From the NCBI RefSeq assembly GCF_938040765.1, contig NZ_CALIAA010000206.1:1-11952 (forward strand): 11,952 bases of DNA, given 5' to 3'. The notes under the pieces are model-generated. The model was given only the letters and a program-made list of their open reading frames with translations, ran no database searches and had not been told where the DNA came from. This document shows, one piece after another, positions 1-7,470 of the stretch (position 1 is the stretch's first letter; each line of letters begins with the position of its first letter). A program made the position numbers and the translations under genes. The DNA is from an uncultured Fretibacterium sp. (GTDB lineage: Bacteria > Synergistota > Synergistia > Synergistales > Aminobacteriaceae).

Positions 1-10
1 CCCCTTATAG

Positions 11-47
11 CCTTCCCAGGGGGGGGCGTTGCCCCCCCCTGGGAAGG
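11..47. repeat. Perfect 17-bp G8/C8 hairpin
   Basis: Positions 11-27 (CCTTCCCAGGGGGGGGC) are exactly complementary to 31-47, leaving only GTT (28-30) as loop. No T-run follows, so it is not a standard intrinsic terminator of an upstream gene, although it could be one arm of such a signal or a dispersed palindrome. Its 3' arm ends in GGGAAGG, the only Shine-Dalgarno-like sequence ahead of the ATG at 52, so folding would hide that site. CCTTCC at 75-80 could pair with the same GGAAGG (42-47) as an alternative. The structure is directly visible; any function is inference. Confidence 0.8.
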
Positions 48-51
48 ATCA

Positions 52-990
52 ATGGGGGTGCCCCCTTCGGGGAGCCTTCCAGCAACCGTTCGTTACTCTC
101 ACGGGCCGTCAGTCCAGGGGAGCACGTTAAGCAGACGGCCAGCTCTTCGGGGCTGTCAAGCCCCGAATGCTGTGCCGGTCGCTTATGCCGAAGCGAAGCC
201 CCGTGGCTTCGCCTTCGGTCTCCCCTGCCAGGGGGTATGGGGGACGGAGTCCCCCAATCCCGGCAGCCTTACGGCGCTCCTGGGCGGCAACCGGTATCCG
301 GGCCGGGGCATCATCCTGGGCTGTGCCCCGGACGGGCGCGCCGTCCTGGCCTATTTCATCATGGGCCGCAGTGCGGCCAGCCGCGGCCGCGTCCTCGAGC
401 GGTCGGGGGACGACTTGGTCATCCGGCTCCTGAGCCCCGAGCGGGTCGCGGACCCCTCGCTGATCCTCTACGCCCCCATCCGCGTCTGCGGGGAGCACGT
501 CGTCGTGACGAACGGGGACCAGACGGAGACGGTCTGCGAGGCGCTGCGGAACGGAAGCACCTTCGAGTCGGCCCTGCGCACGCGGAGCTACGAGCCCGAC
601 GCGCCGCACTTCACGCCGCGCATCAGCGGACTGCTGACCTTCGCGCCCTCGGCTCCATCGAAGGGGGGACCGGGCTTCGGGTACCGTCTGAGCATCCTCA
701 AGGCCGGTGGAGCCGGGGAATGCCTCCGCCAGTTCTTCGAGTACGAGGCCGTACCGGCCGCCGGCCGCCTCATCCACACCTATGCCGGGGACGGCGACCC
801 TCTGCCGAGCTTCGGGGGCGAGCCCCGAGCGGTGCCGATCCCCGCGGACATCGAGGCGTTCTCCCGCGACCTCTGGGGCGCGCTGGACGCGGAGAACCGG
901 GTAGCGCTCTGCGTGCGGTACCTCACGGCGAACGGGCGGGGCTGCGAGGAGCGGCTGTTCGACCGGCATGGGAAGGAGGAGAGGTTTTGA
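52..990 (+). CDS. purO: PurO-family IMP cyclohydrolase (start uncertain)
   Basis: This is a PurO-type IMP cyclohydrolase, which closes FAICAR to IMP in the last step of de novo purine synthesis. From Asn69 (base 256) on, about 244 residues look like the stand-alone IMP cyclohydrolases of Clostridia: YPGRG at 82-86, AYFIMGRS at 100-107, TNGDQT at 153-158, EPDAPHFTPRISG at 181-193, an HTY motif at 242, then a PLPSF segment. This is the usual full length of the bacterial proteins. Residues 1-68 are encoded by palindromic repeat DNA and have no family resemblance. In-frame starts upstream of the core are ATG 52 (GGGAAGG at 41-47), GTG 58 and GTG 172 (no clear ribosome site); no ATG or GTG lies at the expected place near 250. 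The stop overlaps the next gene's start in TTGA, indicating translational coupling to its functional partner. Function is confident; the 5' end is not. Confidence 0.85.
   Translation: MGVPPSGSLPATVRYSHGPSVQGSTLSRRPALRGCQAPNAVPVAYAEAKPRGFAFGLPCQGVWGTESPNPGSLTALLGGNRYPGRGIILGCAPDGRAVLAYFIMGRSAASRGRVLERSGDDLVIRLLSPERVADPSLILYAPIRVCGEHVVVTNGDQTETVCEALRNGSTFESALRTRSYEPDAPHFTPRISGLLTFAPSAPSKGGPGFGYRLSILKAGGAGECLRQFFEYEAVPAAGRLIHTYAGDGDPLPSFGGEPRAVPIPADIEAFSRDLWGALDAENRVALCVRYLTANGRGCEERLFDRHGKEERF
127..220 (+). repeat. Double-hairpin repeat module, copy A
   Basis: A roughly 94-base module shared with 2196-2288. It starts TTAAGCAG and then folds into two hairpins. Hairpin 1 has outer arms GGCCAGC (137-143) against GCTG and GCC (169-176), and a perfect inner stem TTCGGGGCT (146-154) against AGCCCCGAA (159-167) with loop GTCA. 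Hairpin 2 pairs CCGAAG-CGAAGCC (188-200) with GGCTTCG-CTTCGG (205-218), with one bulged C at 212. It lies wholly inside the apparent 5' extension of the cyclohydrolase reading frame. Which strand is functional is unknown; the + strand is given for convenience. Confidence 0.75.
239..255. other. Small hairpin abutting the cyclohydrolase core
   Basis: GGGGGAC (239-245) pairs perfectly with GTCCCCC (249-255) around loop GGA. The first codon with family resemblance (AAT, 256) begins at the very next base, so the palindrome occupies the place where the gene's own start codon would be expected. An ATG at 237 is present but in another frame. One base fewer in either the G5 or the C5 run would join that ATG to the cyclohydrolase frame, so a homopolymer-length difference here would matter. 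Confidence 0.6.
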
Positions 991-2165
991 AGGAGCTGCA
1001 ACTCAAGTACGGCTGCAACCCCAACCAGGTCCCGGCACGGCTCTTTGCGGCGGAGGGGGAGCTCCCGTTCGAGGTGCTGAACGGCCGCCCGGGCTACATC
1101 AATTTTCTGGACGCCTTGAACGGCTGGCAGCTCGTCCGGGAGCTGCGTAAGACGCTCGCGATGCCTGCCGCGGCCTCGTTCAAGCACGTCAGCCCCGCGG
1201 GCGCGGCGCTGGGGATACCGCTCGACGAGGCGGAAAAGCGCCTGTTCCTCACCGACCTCCCCGGACTGGACGCATCCCCGTTGGCCTGCGCCTATGTCCG
1301 GGCGCGGGGGACCGACCGGATGTCGTCGTTCGGGGACTGGATCGCGCTGAGCGACCCGTGCGACGCGGTCACGGCGTCGGTGATCCGGCGCGAGGTGTCG
1401 GACGGGGTCGTCGCGCCCGGCTACTCCGAAGAGGCGCTCGCGATCCTGCGGGAGAAGCGGAACGGGAATTATGCCGTCGTGCGGATGGACCCGGGCTGGG
1501 CACCCCCGCTCCTGGAGCGGCGCGACGTGTTCGGCGTCACGTTCGAGCAGCGGCGCAACGACGCGGCGGTCGACCCCGCGGTCTTCGACAGGCCCGTGAC
1601 GCGCCTCCGGGACATTCCGGAGGCCGCGCGGCGCGACCTGACCCTGGCCCTGCTCGTGCTCAAGTACACGCAGTCCAACTCCGTTTGCACCGCGCGCGGC
1701 GGCCAGACGCTGGGGGTCGGTGCAGGCCAGCAGTCGCGCGTACACTGCACCCGCCTGGCGGGGGACAAGACGGACATCCGGCTCCTGAGGGGGCACCCGA
1801 AGGTCCTGGACCTGCCGTTCCGCGCGGACCTGGCCTGGCCGGACCGTGACAACGCGATCGACGTCTACCTGTCGGCCACGCCCGAGGACGTCCTGGCCGA
1901 GGGATGCTGGCAGCGCTGCTTCGCCCGGCGGCCGGACCCGCTGACGCCGGAGGAGCGGCGCGCCTGGCTGAGCGGCATGAGCGGCGTCTCGCTCGCGAGC
2001 GACGCCTTCTTCCCGTTCCCCGACAACGTGGAGCGGGCGCGGCGCAGCGGCGTCTCCACCATAGCCCAGCCGGGCGGCTCGATCCGCGACGACGCGGTGA
2101 TCGAGGCGTGCGACCGGTATGGGATTGTTATGGTGATGACCGGACAGAGATTGTTTCACCACTGA
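987..2165 (+). CDS. purH: Stand-alone AICAR transformylase (PurH C-terminal domain only)
   Basis: Phosphoribosylaminoimidazolecarboxamide formyltransferase, 392 residues: transfers a formyl group from 10-formyl-tetrahydrofolate to AICAR, giving FAICAR for the preceding cyclohydrolase. It corresponds only to the transformylase half of bifunctional PurH; no N-terminal cyclohydrolase domain is present. Visible motifs are SFKHVSPAG with Lys66 and His67 (the conserved catalytic Lys-His pair of the family), SNSVC ending at Cys234, GAGQQSR at 245-251, SDAFFPF from 338, AQPGGSIRDD around 360-369 and the typical C-terminal RLFHH. The start is TTG at 987, placed by AAGGAGG (973-979) seven bases upstream and by a natural N-terminus (KELQLKYGCNPNQ). 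The same frame stays open upstream to 237, but that part is the shadow of the cyclohydrolase gene. The TTGA overlap indicates coupled translation. The last base of the TGA stop is also the first base of the downstream repeat element. Confidence 0.93.
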   Translation: MKELQLKYGCNPNQVPARLFAAEGELPFEVLNGRPGYINFLDALNGWQLVRELRKTLAMPAAASFKHVSPAGAALGIPLDEAEKRLFLTDLPGLDASPLACAYVRARGTDRMSSFGDWIALSDPCDAVTASVIRREVSDGVVAPGYSEEALAILREKRNGNYAVVRMDPGWAPPLLERRDVFGVTFEQRRNDAAVDPAVFDRPVTRLRDIPEAARRDLTLALLVLKYTQSNSVCTARGGQTLGVGAGQQSRVHCTRLAGDKTDIRLLRGHPKVLDLPFRADLAWPDRDNAIDVYLSATPEDVLAEGCWQRCFARRPDPLTPEERRAWLSGMSGVSLASDAFFPFPDNVERARRSGVSTIAQPGGSIRDDAVIEACDRYGIVMVMTGQRLFHH

Positions 2166-2390
2166 TTCCATTCCAAATCATCCGTATCCTGCGTTTAAGC
2201 AGATGGCCAGCCCTTTGCCCTCAGAAGGGGCGCAAATGCTGTGCCAGTCGCTTACGTCAAAGCGAAGCCGATTGGCTTCGTCTTCGACGCAGAATCGTAG
2301 CCGCCTGATGAAGCTTCTAAGCAATTCGCACAGCTCGCTATGCTTCGCTGGCTCACTGCTTATCGTCTACGAATGATTTTGAAATGGAAT
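2165..2390. mobile_element. MITE-like inverted-repeat element within the pur operon
   Basis: The ends are imperfect inverted repeats: ATTCCATTCCAAATCAT (2165-2181) matches the complement of 2373-2390 with one substitution and one indel, and the match resumes at TTAAGCAG (2196-2203) against CTGCTTAT (2356-2363). The element is 226 bases, has no coding gene, and is visibly richer in A+T than the flanking genes. The left half contains copy B of the double-hairpin module. The reverse complement of the right half shows a shorter, diverged version (AAGCAG, GCCAGC, GCTGTGC and GCTTA in the same order), so the whole resembles an inverted duplication. No target-site duplication is evident. This fits a non-autonomous miniature element or a large intergenic palindrome. 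It fills nearly the whole gap before purD (2166-2414). Confidence 0.6.
2196..2288 (+). repeat. Double-hairpin repeat module, copy B
   Basis: Second copy of the module at 127-220, nested in the inverted-repeat element. Hairpin 1 keeps the outer arms GGCCAGC (2205-2211) against GCTG and GCC (2238-2245), but the inner stem is a different sequence: TTTGC (2214-2218) against GCAAA (2232-2236), then CCT against AGG (2219-2221, 2226-2228), loop CAGA, bulge GGC. Hairpin 2 pairs GTCAAAG-CGAAGCC (2256-2269) with GGCTTCG (2274-2280) and CTTCGAC (2282-2288), with a bulged T at 2281 and one mismatch. Both copies carry the single-base bulge at the same point of hairpin 2. Confidence 0.75.
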
Positions 2391-2414
2391 AACATAAGGG
2401 GGAGCGCAAGCAAT

Positions 2415-3689
2415 ATGAATGTCATGATAGTAGGCGGCGGCGGGCGCGAGCACGCCCTTGCGGAGCGCCTGGCGCGGAGCCCGCGCATCGGGAAGCTCTG
2501 CGCGCTGCCGGGCAACGGGGGCATTGCGGCGCTGGCCGAGTGCGTGCCGATACCCGCGACGGACCTCGACGCGCTGGTTGCCTTCGCGCGGGAGCGCTCC
2601 ATCGACTTCGCCGTGGTGGCCCCCGACGACCCGCTGGTGATGGGGCTGGTCGATCGCCTGGAGGCCGCGGGGGTGCGCTGTTTCGGCCCGAACGCGCGGG
2701 CCGCGGCGATCGAGGGCAGCAAGGTCTACGCCAAGGACTTGATGCGGCGGTACGGGATCCCGACGGCCCGCAGCCGGGTCTTCGACGACGCGGACCGGGC
2801 GCTCGAGTACGCGGCGTCGGCGGGGGGCCCGGTGGTGGTGAAGGCGGACGGCCTCGCGCGGGGCAAGGGCGTCGTGGTGGCGGAGGACGCGGACCAGGCG
2901 GTCGCGGCGGTCGCCGCCATCATGAAGGAGCGTATCTTCGGCGCGAGCGGCGACCGGGTGCTGATCGAGGAACGGCTTTCCGGCCCCGAGGTCTCGGTCC
3001 TGGCCTTCACCGACGGGCGCACGATCGTCCCCATGGTCTCGTCGATGGACCACAAACGCGCCTTCGACGGGGACAGGGGGCCGAACACGGGCGGCATGGG
3101 GGCGGTCGCGCCGAACCCCCATTACACGCCCGAGCTGGCGGCCCTGTGCATGGAGCGGATCCTCCGGCCCACGGTCGAGGCGCTCCGGGCCGAGGGACGC
3201 CCCTTCAGGGGCTGCCTCTACTTCGGGCTGATGCTGACGGCGGACGGGCCGAAGGTGATCGAGTACAACTGCCGATTCGGGGACCCCGAGGCTCAGGCCG
3301 TGCTGCCCCTCCTGGAGAGCGACCTGTTCGAGATCATGCTGGCGGTGCGGGAGGAGCGTCTGGCGGAGGCGGAGGTCCACTTCTCCAAAGGGGCGTCCTG
3401 CTGCGTCGTCATGGCCTCCGAGGGGTACCCCGGCAAGGTGAGGGAAGGGATGGAGATCCATATCGATTCCGGCCTGCCGCCGGACACCGTCGTCTATCAC
3501 TCGGGGACGAGGCGGGACGGCGAAACACTGAGGACGGCGGGGGGCCGCGTGCTCTCGGTGACGGCGGTCGCCTCGACGGCCGGGGAGGCGCGCTCCCGTG
3601 CCTATGCAGGCGTCGGGCTGATCCATTTCGAGGGGGCGCGCTTCCGGCACGATATCGGGACCGCAGGAGGTCTTTCACATGGTGCATAG
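2415..3689 (+). CDS. purD: Phosphoribosylamine-glycine ligase (GAR synthetase)
   Basis: PurD, 424 residues, the usual family length. An ATP-grasp enzyme that joins glycine to 5-phosphoribosylamine to make GAR, the second pathway step. Seen: N-terminal GGGGREHAL (7-15), ATP-binding KADGLARGKGV (143-153), NTGGMGA from 224 in the metal and substrate region, and NCRFGDPEAQ (285-294) with the conserved acidic metal ligands. The ATG at 2415 gives the standard N-terminus (MNVMIVGGGG) and is preceded by AAGGGGGAG (2396-2404). The open frame runs upstream to 2340, but that part is repeat-element DNA. It is separated from the transformylase gene by the 226-bp element, so it may depend on read-through of that structure, or on a promoter in or near it that I cannot confirm. 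It overlaps purL by 11 bases. Confidence 0.96.
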   Translation: MNVMIVGGGGREHALAERLARSPRIGKLCALPGNGGIAALAECVPIPATDLDALVAFARERSIDFAVVAPDDPLVMGLVDRLEAAGVRCFGPNARAAAIEGSKVYAKDLMRRYGIPTARSRVFDDADRALEYAASAGGPVVVKADGLARGKGVVVAEDADQAVAAVAAIMKERIFGASGDRVLIEERLSGPEVSVLAFTDGRTIVPMVSSMDHKRAFDGDRGPNTGGMGAVAPNPHYTPELAALCMERILRPTVEALRAEGRPFRGCLYFGLMLTADGPKVIEYNCRFGDPEAQAVLPLLESDLFEIMLAVREERLAEAEVHFSKGASCCVVMASEGYPGKVREGMEIHIDSGLPPDTVVYHSGTRRDGETLRTAGGRVLSVTAVASTAGEARSRAYAGVGLIHFEGARFRHDIGTAGGLSHGA

Positions 3690-6600
3690 ATTTTACGTCG
3701 AGAAGAAGGCCCCGTTCCAGCAGGAGGCCGCGTCGCTCCACGCGGAGCTCCGGGACGTCCTGGGCGTCGCGTCCCTGGAGCGCGTGCGGATCCTCAACCG
3801 ATACGACGTGGAGGGCATCGACACGGAGACGCTGCTGGCGTGCCGGTACACGGTCTTCGCCGAGCCTCAGACGGACTACCTGCCCTACGGCGTTCCGGAG
3901 GACGCGCACGTGCTGGCGGTGGAGTACCTTCCCGGCCAGTACGACCAGCGCGCCGACGCGGCGGAGCAGTGCGTCGCGCTCCTCTCGGGAAAGCGCCCGA
4001 TCGTGCGCGCGGTGCGGGTCTACCTTCTCTACGGGGCGCTGAGCGACCGGGACCTCGCAGCCGTGAGGAAACACCTCGTCAACCCGGTGGAGTGCCGCGA
4101 GGCGCAGCTCGAGGAGTATGAGACGCTCGCCGCCGCACACCCTCAGCCGGGGCCGGTCCCCGTCCTGGAGGGCTTCCGGGAGCTGGACGACGCGGGCCTC
4201 GCGGCGTTCGTCGAGGAATACGGCCTCTCCCTGACGCCGGACGACCTCCGCTGCTGCCGCGCCCATTTCCGGGCCGAGGGGCGGGACCCCACCCTGACCG
4301 AGATCCGGGTGCTGGACACCTACTGGTCCGACCATTGCCGCCACTCCACGTTCCACACGGAGCTCGATTCCGTCGACATCGAGGACGATCGCATCCGGTC
4401 GGCCTGGGAGCGCTACCTTGCGCTGCGCCGCGAGCTCGGGAGAACCGATCGCCCCGTGACCCTCATGGACCTGGCGACGATCGGGGCCCGCGCCCTCAAA
4501 AAACGTGGCCTGCTTCGGCACTGGGTGGAGTCGGAGGAGGTCAACGCCTGCACGGTTCGGATTTCAGCGGACATCGACGGCCGGCCGAAGCCGTGGCTGC
4601 TGCTGTTCAAGAACGAGACGCACAACCACCCGACGGAGATCGAGCCGTTCGGCGGGGCCGCCACCTGCATCGGCGGGGCGATCCGCGACCCGCTCTCCGG
4701 CCGGGGCTACGTCTACCAGGCCATGCGCGTGACGGGCGCCGCGGACCCCCGCCGGCCCCTTAGCGAGACCCTGCCCGGCAAGCTACCGCAGCGCACGATC
4801 GTGACGGCCGCCGCGGCGGGCTACAGCGCTTACGGGAATCAGGTCGGGCTTCCCGCCGGGCTGGTGGACGAGCTCTACCACGACGGCTACGTCGCCAAGC
4901 GCATGGAGGTCGGCGCGGTGGTGGCGGCCGTCCCGGAGGACCACGTACGGCGGGAGCGCCCGGAGCCGGGCGATCGCGTGCTGCTGCTCGGCGGGCGCAC
5001 GGGCCGCGACGGGTGCGGCGGGGCCACGGGCTCGTCCCGGGCCCACACCGCGCGGTCGCTCGAGCTCTGCGGGGCCGAGGTGCAGAAGGGCAACGCGCCC
5101 GAGGAGCGGAAGCTCCAGCGCCTGTTCCGCAGCCCGGACTTCTCGCGCCTCGTCAAGCGCTGCAACGACTTCGGCGCGGGCGGCGTCTCCGTGGCCGTCG
5201 GGGAGCTGGCCGACGGGCTCGAGGTCGACCTGGACTCCGTCCCCCTGAAGTACGCCGGGCTGGACGGGACCGAGATCGCGATCAGCGAGTCCCAGGAGCG
5301 CATGGCCGCCGTCGTGGCGGAGGCGGACGTGGAGCGCGCCGTCGCCCTGGCGGCGGCGGAGGGCGTGAGCGCCACGGTCATCGCAAAGGTCTCGGAGGAG
5401 GACCGGCTCGTCCTGCGCTGGCGCGGGGAGCGCATCGTCGACCTGCCGTGCTCCTTCATCCAGAGCAATGGGGCCGCCCGACACGCCAGGGCGTTCGTCC
5501 CGATCCCAAGGGACTGCATGACGCCCGTCCTCTCCGGCTTCGCGGAGGGGCTCCGGTCCGTTGTCTCCGACCTCAACGTCTGCTCCAGGCGCGGCCTGTG
5601 CGAGCGCTTCGACTCGACGGTCGGGGGCAACACCATCCTGATGCCCTTCGGGGGAGGGCGGCAGCGCACGCCCATCCAGGCGATGGCCGCGAAGATTCCT
5701 CTTCCGGAGGGGGAGACGACGACCTGTTCCGTCATGGCCTGGGGGTTCGATCCGTTCCGGTCCTCGGCCTCGCCCTATGACGGGGCGTATCTGGCGGTCG
5801 TGGAGTCCGTCTGTCGCCTCGCGGCGGCCGGGGCCGACCTGACGGCGTGCGCGCTGAGCTTTCAGGAGTACTTCGGTCGGCCGGGGAACGACCCGCGGCG
5901 CTGGGGGCAGCCGGCGGCGGCGCTGCTCGGGGCCCTGGCGGCCCAGCTCGACCTGGGCATTGCGGCGATCGGGGGCAAGGACTCGATGAGCGGCTCCTTC
6001 GAGGGGCTGGACGTCCCCCCGACCCTGATCTCCTTCGCCGTGACGACGTCCGACGCGAGGCGCATCGTCTCGCCGGAGTTCAAGGGCGCGGGCTCGCGGG
6101 TCGTGCTGCTTCGCCCGCGGTACGAGGGGGCCCTGCCCGAGCCGGAATCGATGCGCGCCCTGCTGGAGAAAGTCAAACAACTGAATGCCTCCGGGGCGAT
6201 TCGGGCCGCCTTCACGCCCACATTCGGTGGGGTCGCCGCCGCGGTTTTCAAGATGGCCCTCGGGAACGGACTGGGCTTTGCCTTCGCCGACGGCGTCTCC
6301 CTCGCGGACCTCTTCGGGGCGGAGCGGGGGACGTTCGTGCTGGAGCTGGAGGATAGCGTGGAGATCGGCAACACGGACTGTATCGAGCTGGGATATACAC
6401 GCTTGGAGCCCGAGTTCTCCTGGCATGGGGAATGCGTCGCATTGGACGACCTGGAGGCGGCCTACGACGGAGCTTTGGAGGATATCTATCCTACGCGCTG
6501 CCGCGAGGCGGCCGAGGGGCAGGAGGAGGACTGCGACCTGCCCGCCCCCTCCCCGGCCCCCGAGCCCCATGCGCGTGTCGCGCCCCCGGTGGGGACCGCG

Positions 6601-7467
6601 CGGCCCCGGTTCCTGATCCCCGTGTTCCCCGGCACGAACTGCGAGTACGAGTCCGCCCGGGCGGTGGAGCGTGCGGGCGGACGGGCCGAGGTCCTGGTGG
6701 TGAACGCGCTTTCGGCCGAGGCGATGCGGGCCTCGGCGGACCGCTTTGCGGAACGGCTCTCCGCGTCTCAGGCGCTCCTTCTGCCGGGCGGGTTCTCGAA
6801 CGGCGACGAGCCGGACGGGTCGGGGAAGTTCATCGCCATCTTCCTGCGGAGCCCGGCGGTGCACGGCGCGGTGGAGGCGCTTCTGGAGGCGCGCGGCGGG
6901 CTGATCTGCGGGATCTGCAACGGCTTCCAGGCCCTGGTCAAGACGGGGCTGCTCCCCTACGGGCGCATCCTGGACCCGGAGGACCCGATCAACGAGCCGA
7001 AGGGGCCGGGCGATAAATCGGACGGGCCGGACAGGCTGGACAGAAACGCCCCGACCCTGACCTTCAACACCATCGGCCGCCATCAGTCGCGGATGGTCCG
7101 GACGCGCGTGCTCTCGAACCGTTCCCCGTGGCTCCGGCGCGTTCGCGAGGGGGATGTGCACACGATGCCGATATCCCACGGGGAGGGGCGCTTCGTGTGC
7201 GAGCCGGAGCTGCTGAGGCGTCTGGCGGAGGCGAGGCAGGTCGCGACGCAGTACGTGGACCCGGAGGGCCGTCCGACGATGGACATCCGTTACAACCCGA
7301 ACGGGTCCGCGGGCGCCGTGGAGGGGCTCTTGTCGCCCGACGGGCGCGTGTTCGGCAGGATGGGGCACGTGGAGCGCGTCGGGCCGTACCTGTACCGGAA
7401 CGTCGAGGGAAATTACGGCACGGAAATGTTCGAGTCCGCGGTGGAATTCTTTATGGGAGGGAAATAG
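3679..7467 (+). CDS. purL: Phosphoribosylformylglycinamidine synthase, single-chain
   Basis: FGAM synthase, 1262 residues, which converts FGAR, glutamine and ATP to FGAM in the fourth pathway step. It is the one-chain form, covering the roles that PurS, small PurL and PurQ share in organisms such as Bacillus. Order: PurS-like N-terminus (about 1-150, MVHRFYVEKK... as in Clostridia), linker, synthetase core with SDHCRHS (217-223) and NETHNHPTEIEPFGG (His315, His317), then KGNAPEERK and NDFGAGG. A Pro/Glu-rich linker follows (about 943-975). The C-terminal class I glutamine amidotransferase begins around 977 (PVFPGTNCE), with nucleophile Cys1080 in GICNGFQ and His1230/Glu1232 in GHVER completing the triad. 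The start ATG lies inside the end of purD with AGGAGG at 3665-3670; this coupling fits channelled expression of successive enzymes. No frameshift or missing key residue was found. Confidence 0.96.
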   Translation: MVHRFYVEKKAPFQQEAASLHAELRDVLGVASLERVRILNRYDVEGIDTETLLACRYTVFAEPQTDYLPYGVPEDAHVLAVEYLPGQYDQRADAAEQCVALLSGKRPIVRAVRVYLLYGALSDRDLAAVRKHLVNPVECREAQLEEYETLAAAHPQPGPVPVLEGFRELDDAGLAAFVEEYGLSLTPDDLRCCRAHFRAEGRDPTLTEIRVLDTYWSDHCRHSTFHTELDSVDIEDDRIRSAWERYLALRRELGRTDRPVTLMDLATIGARALKKRGLLRHWVESEEVNACTVRISADIDGRPKPWLLLFKNETHNHPTEIEPFGGAATCIGGAIRDPLSGRGYVYQAMRVTGAADPRRPLSETLPGKLPQRTIVTAAAAGYSAYGNQVGLPAGLVDELYHDGYVAKRMEVGAVVAAVPEDHVRRERPEPGDRVLLLGGRTGRDGCGGATGSSRAHTARSLELCGAEVQKGNAPEERKLQRLFRSPDFSRLVKRCNDFGAGGVSVAVGELADGLEVDLDSVPLKYAGLDGTEIAISESQERMAAVVAEADVERAVALAAAEGVSATVIAKVSEEDRLVLRWRGERIVDLPCSFIQSNGAARHARAFVPIPRDCMTPVLSGFAEGLRSVVSDLNVCSRRGLCERFDSTVGGNTILMPFGGGRQRTPIQAMAAKIPLPEGETTTCSVMAWGFDPFRSSASPYDGAYLAVVESVCRLAAAGADLTACALSFQEYFGRPGNDPRRWGQPAAALLGALAAQLDLGIAAIGGKDSMSGSFEGLDVPPTLISFAVTTSDARRIVSPEFKGAGSRVVLLRPRYEGALPEPESMRALLEKVKQLNASGAIRAAFTPTFGGVAAAVFKMALGNGLGFAFADGVSLADLFGAERGTFVLELEDSVEIGNTDCIELGYTRLEPEFSWHGECVALDDLEAAYDGALEDIYPTRCREAAEGQEEDCDLPAPSPAPEPHARVAPPVGTARPRFLIPVFPGTNCEYESARAVERAGGRAEVLVVNALSAEAMRASADRFAERLSASQALLLPGGFSNGDEPDGSGKFIAIFLRSPAVHGAVEALLEARGGLICGICNGFQALVKTGLLPYGRILDPEDPINEPKGPGDKSDGPDRLDRNAPTLTFNTIGRHQSRMVRTRVLSNRSPWLRRVREGDVHTMPISHGEGRFVCEPELLRRLAEARQVATQYVDPEGRPTMDIRYNPNGSAGAVEGLLSPDGRVFGRMGHVERVGPYLYRNVEGNYGTEMFESAVEFFMGGK

Positions 7468-7470
7468 AGG

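Noticed and set aside
1..51. Purine riboswitch or PurR-type operator before the operon
   Set aside because: I see no purine aptamer core sequences and no clear PurR box; the visible start is only a G/C palindrome, and the real operon leader may be upstream of the window.
780..2171. 463-codon minus-strand frame over the AICAR transformylase gene
   Set aside because: It is fully antisense to a convincing gene and has an Arg/Gly-rich composition and no family resemblance.
127..2288. CRISPR array made of the repeated modules
   Set aside because: There are only two copies about 2 kb apart, with no spacer pattern and no cas genes.
2165..2390. Autonomous insertion sequence
   Set aside because: It is too short and has no transposase frame; at most it is a non-autonomous element.
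2340..2414. 25-residue N-terminal extension of purD
   Set aside because: It would be encoded by the inverted-repeat element, while ATG 2415 gives the standard PurD N-terminus with a ribosome site.
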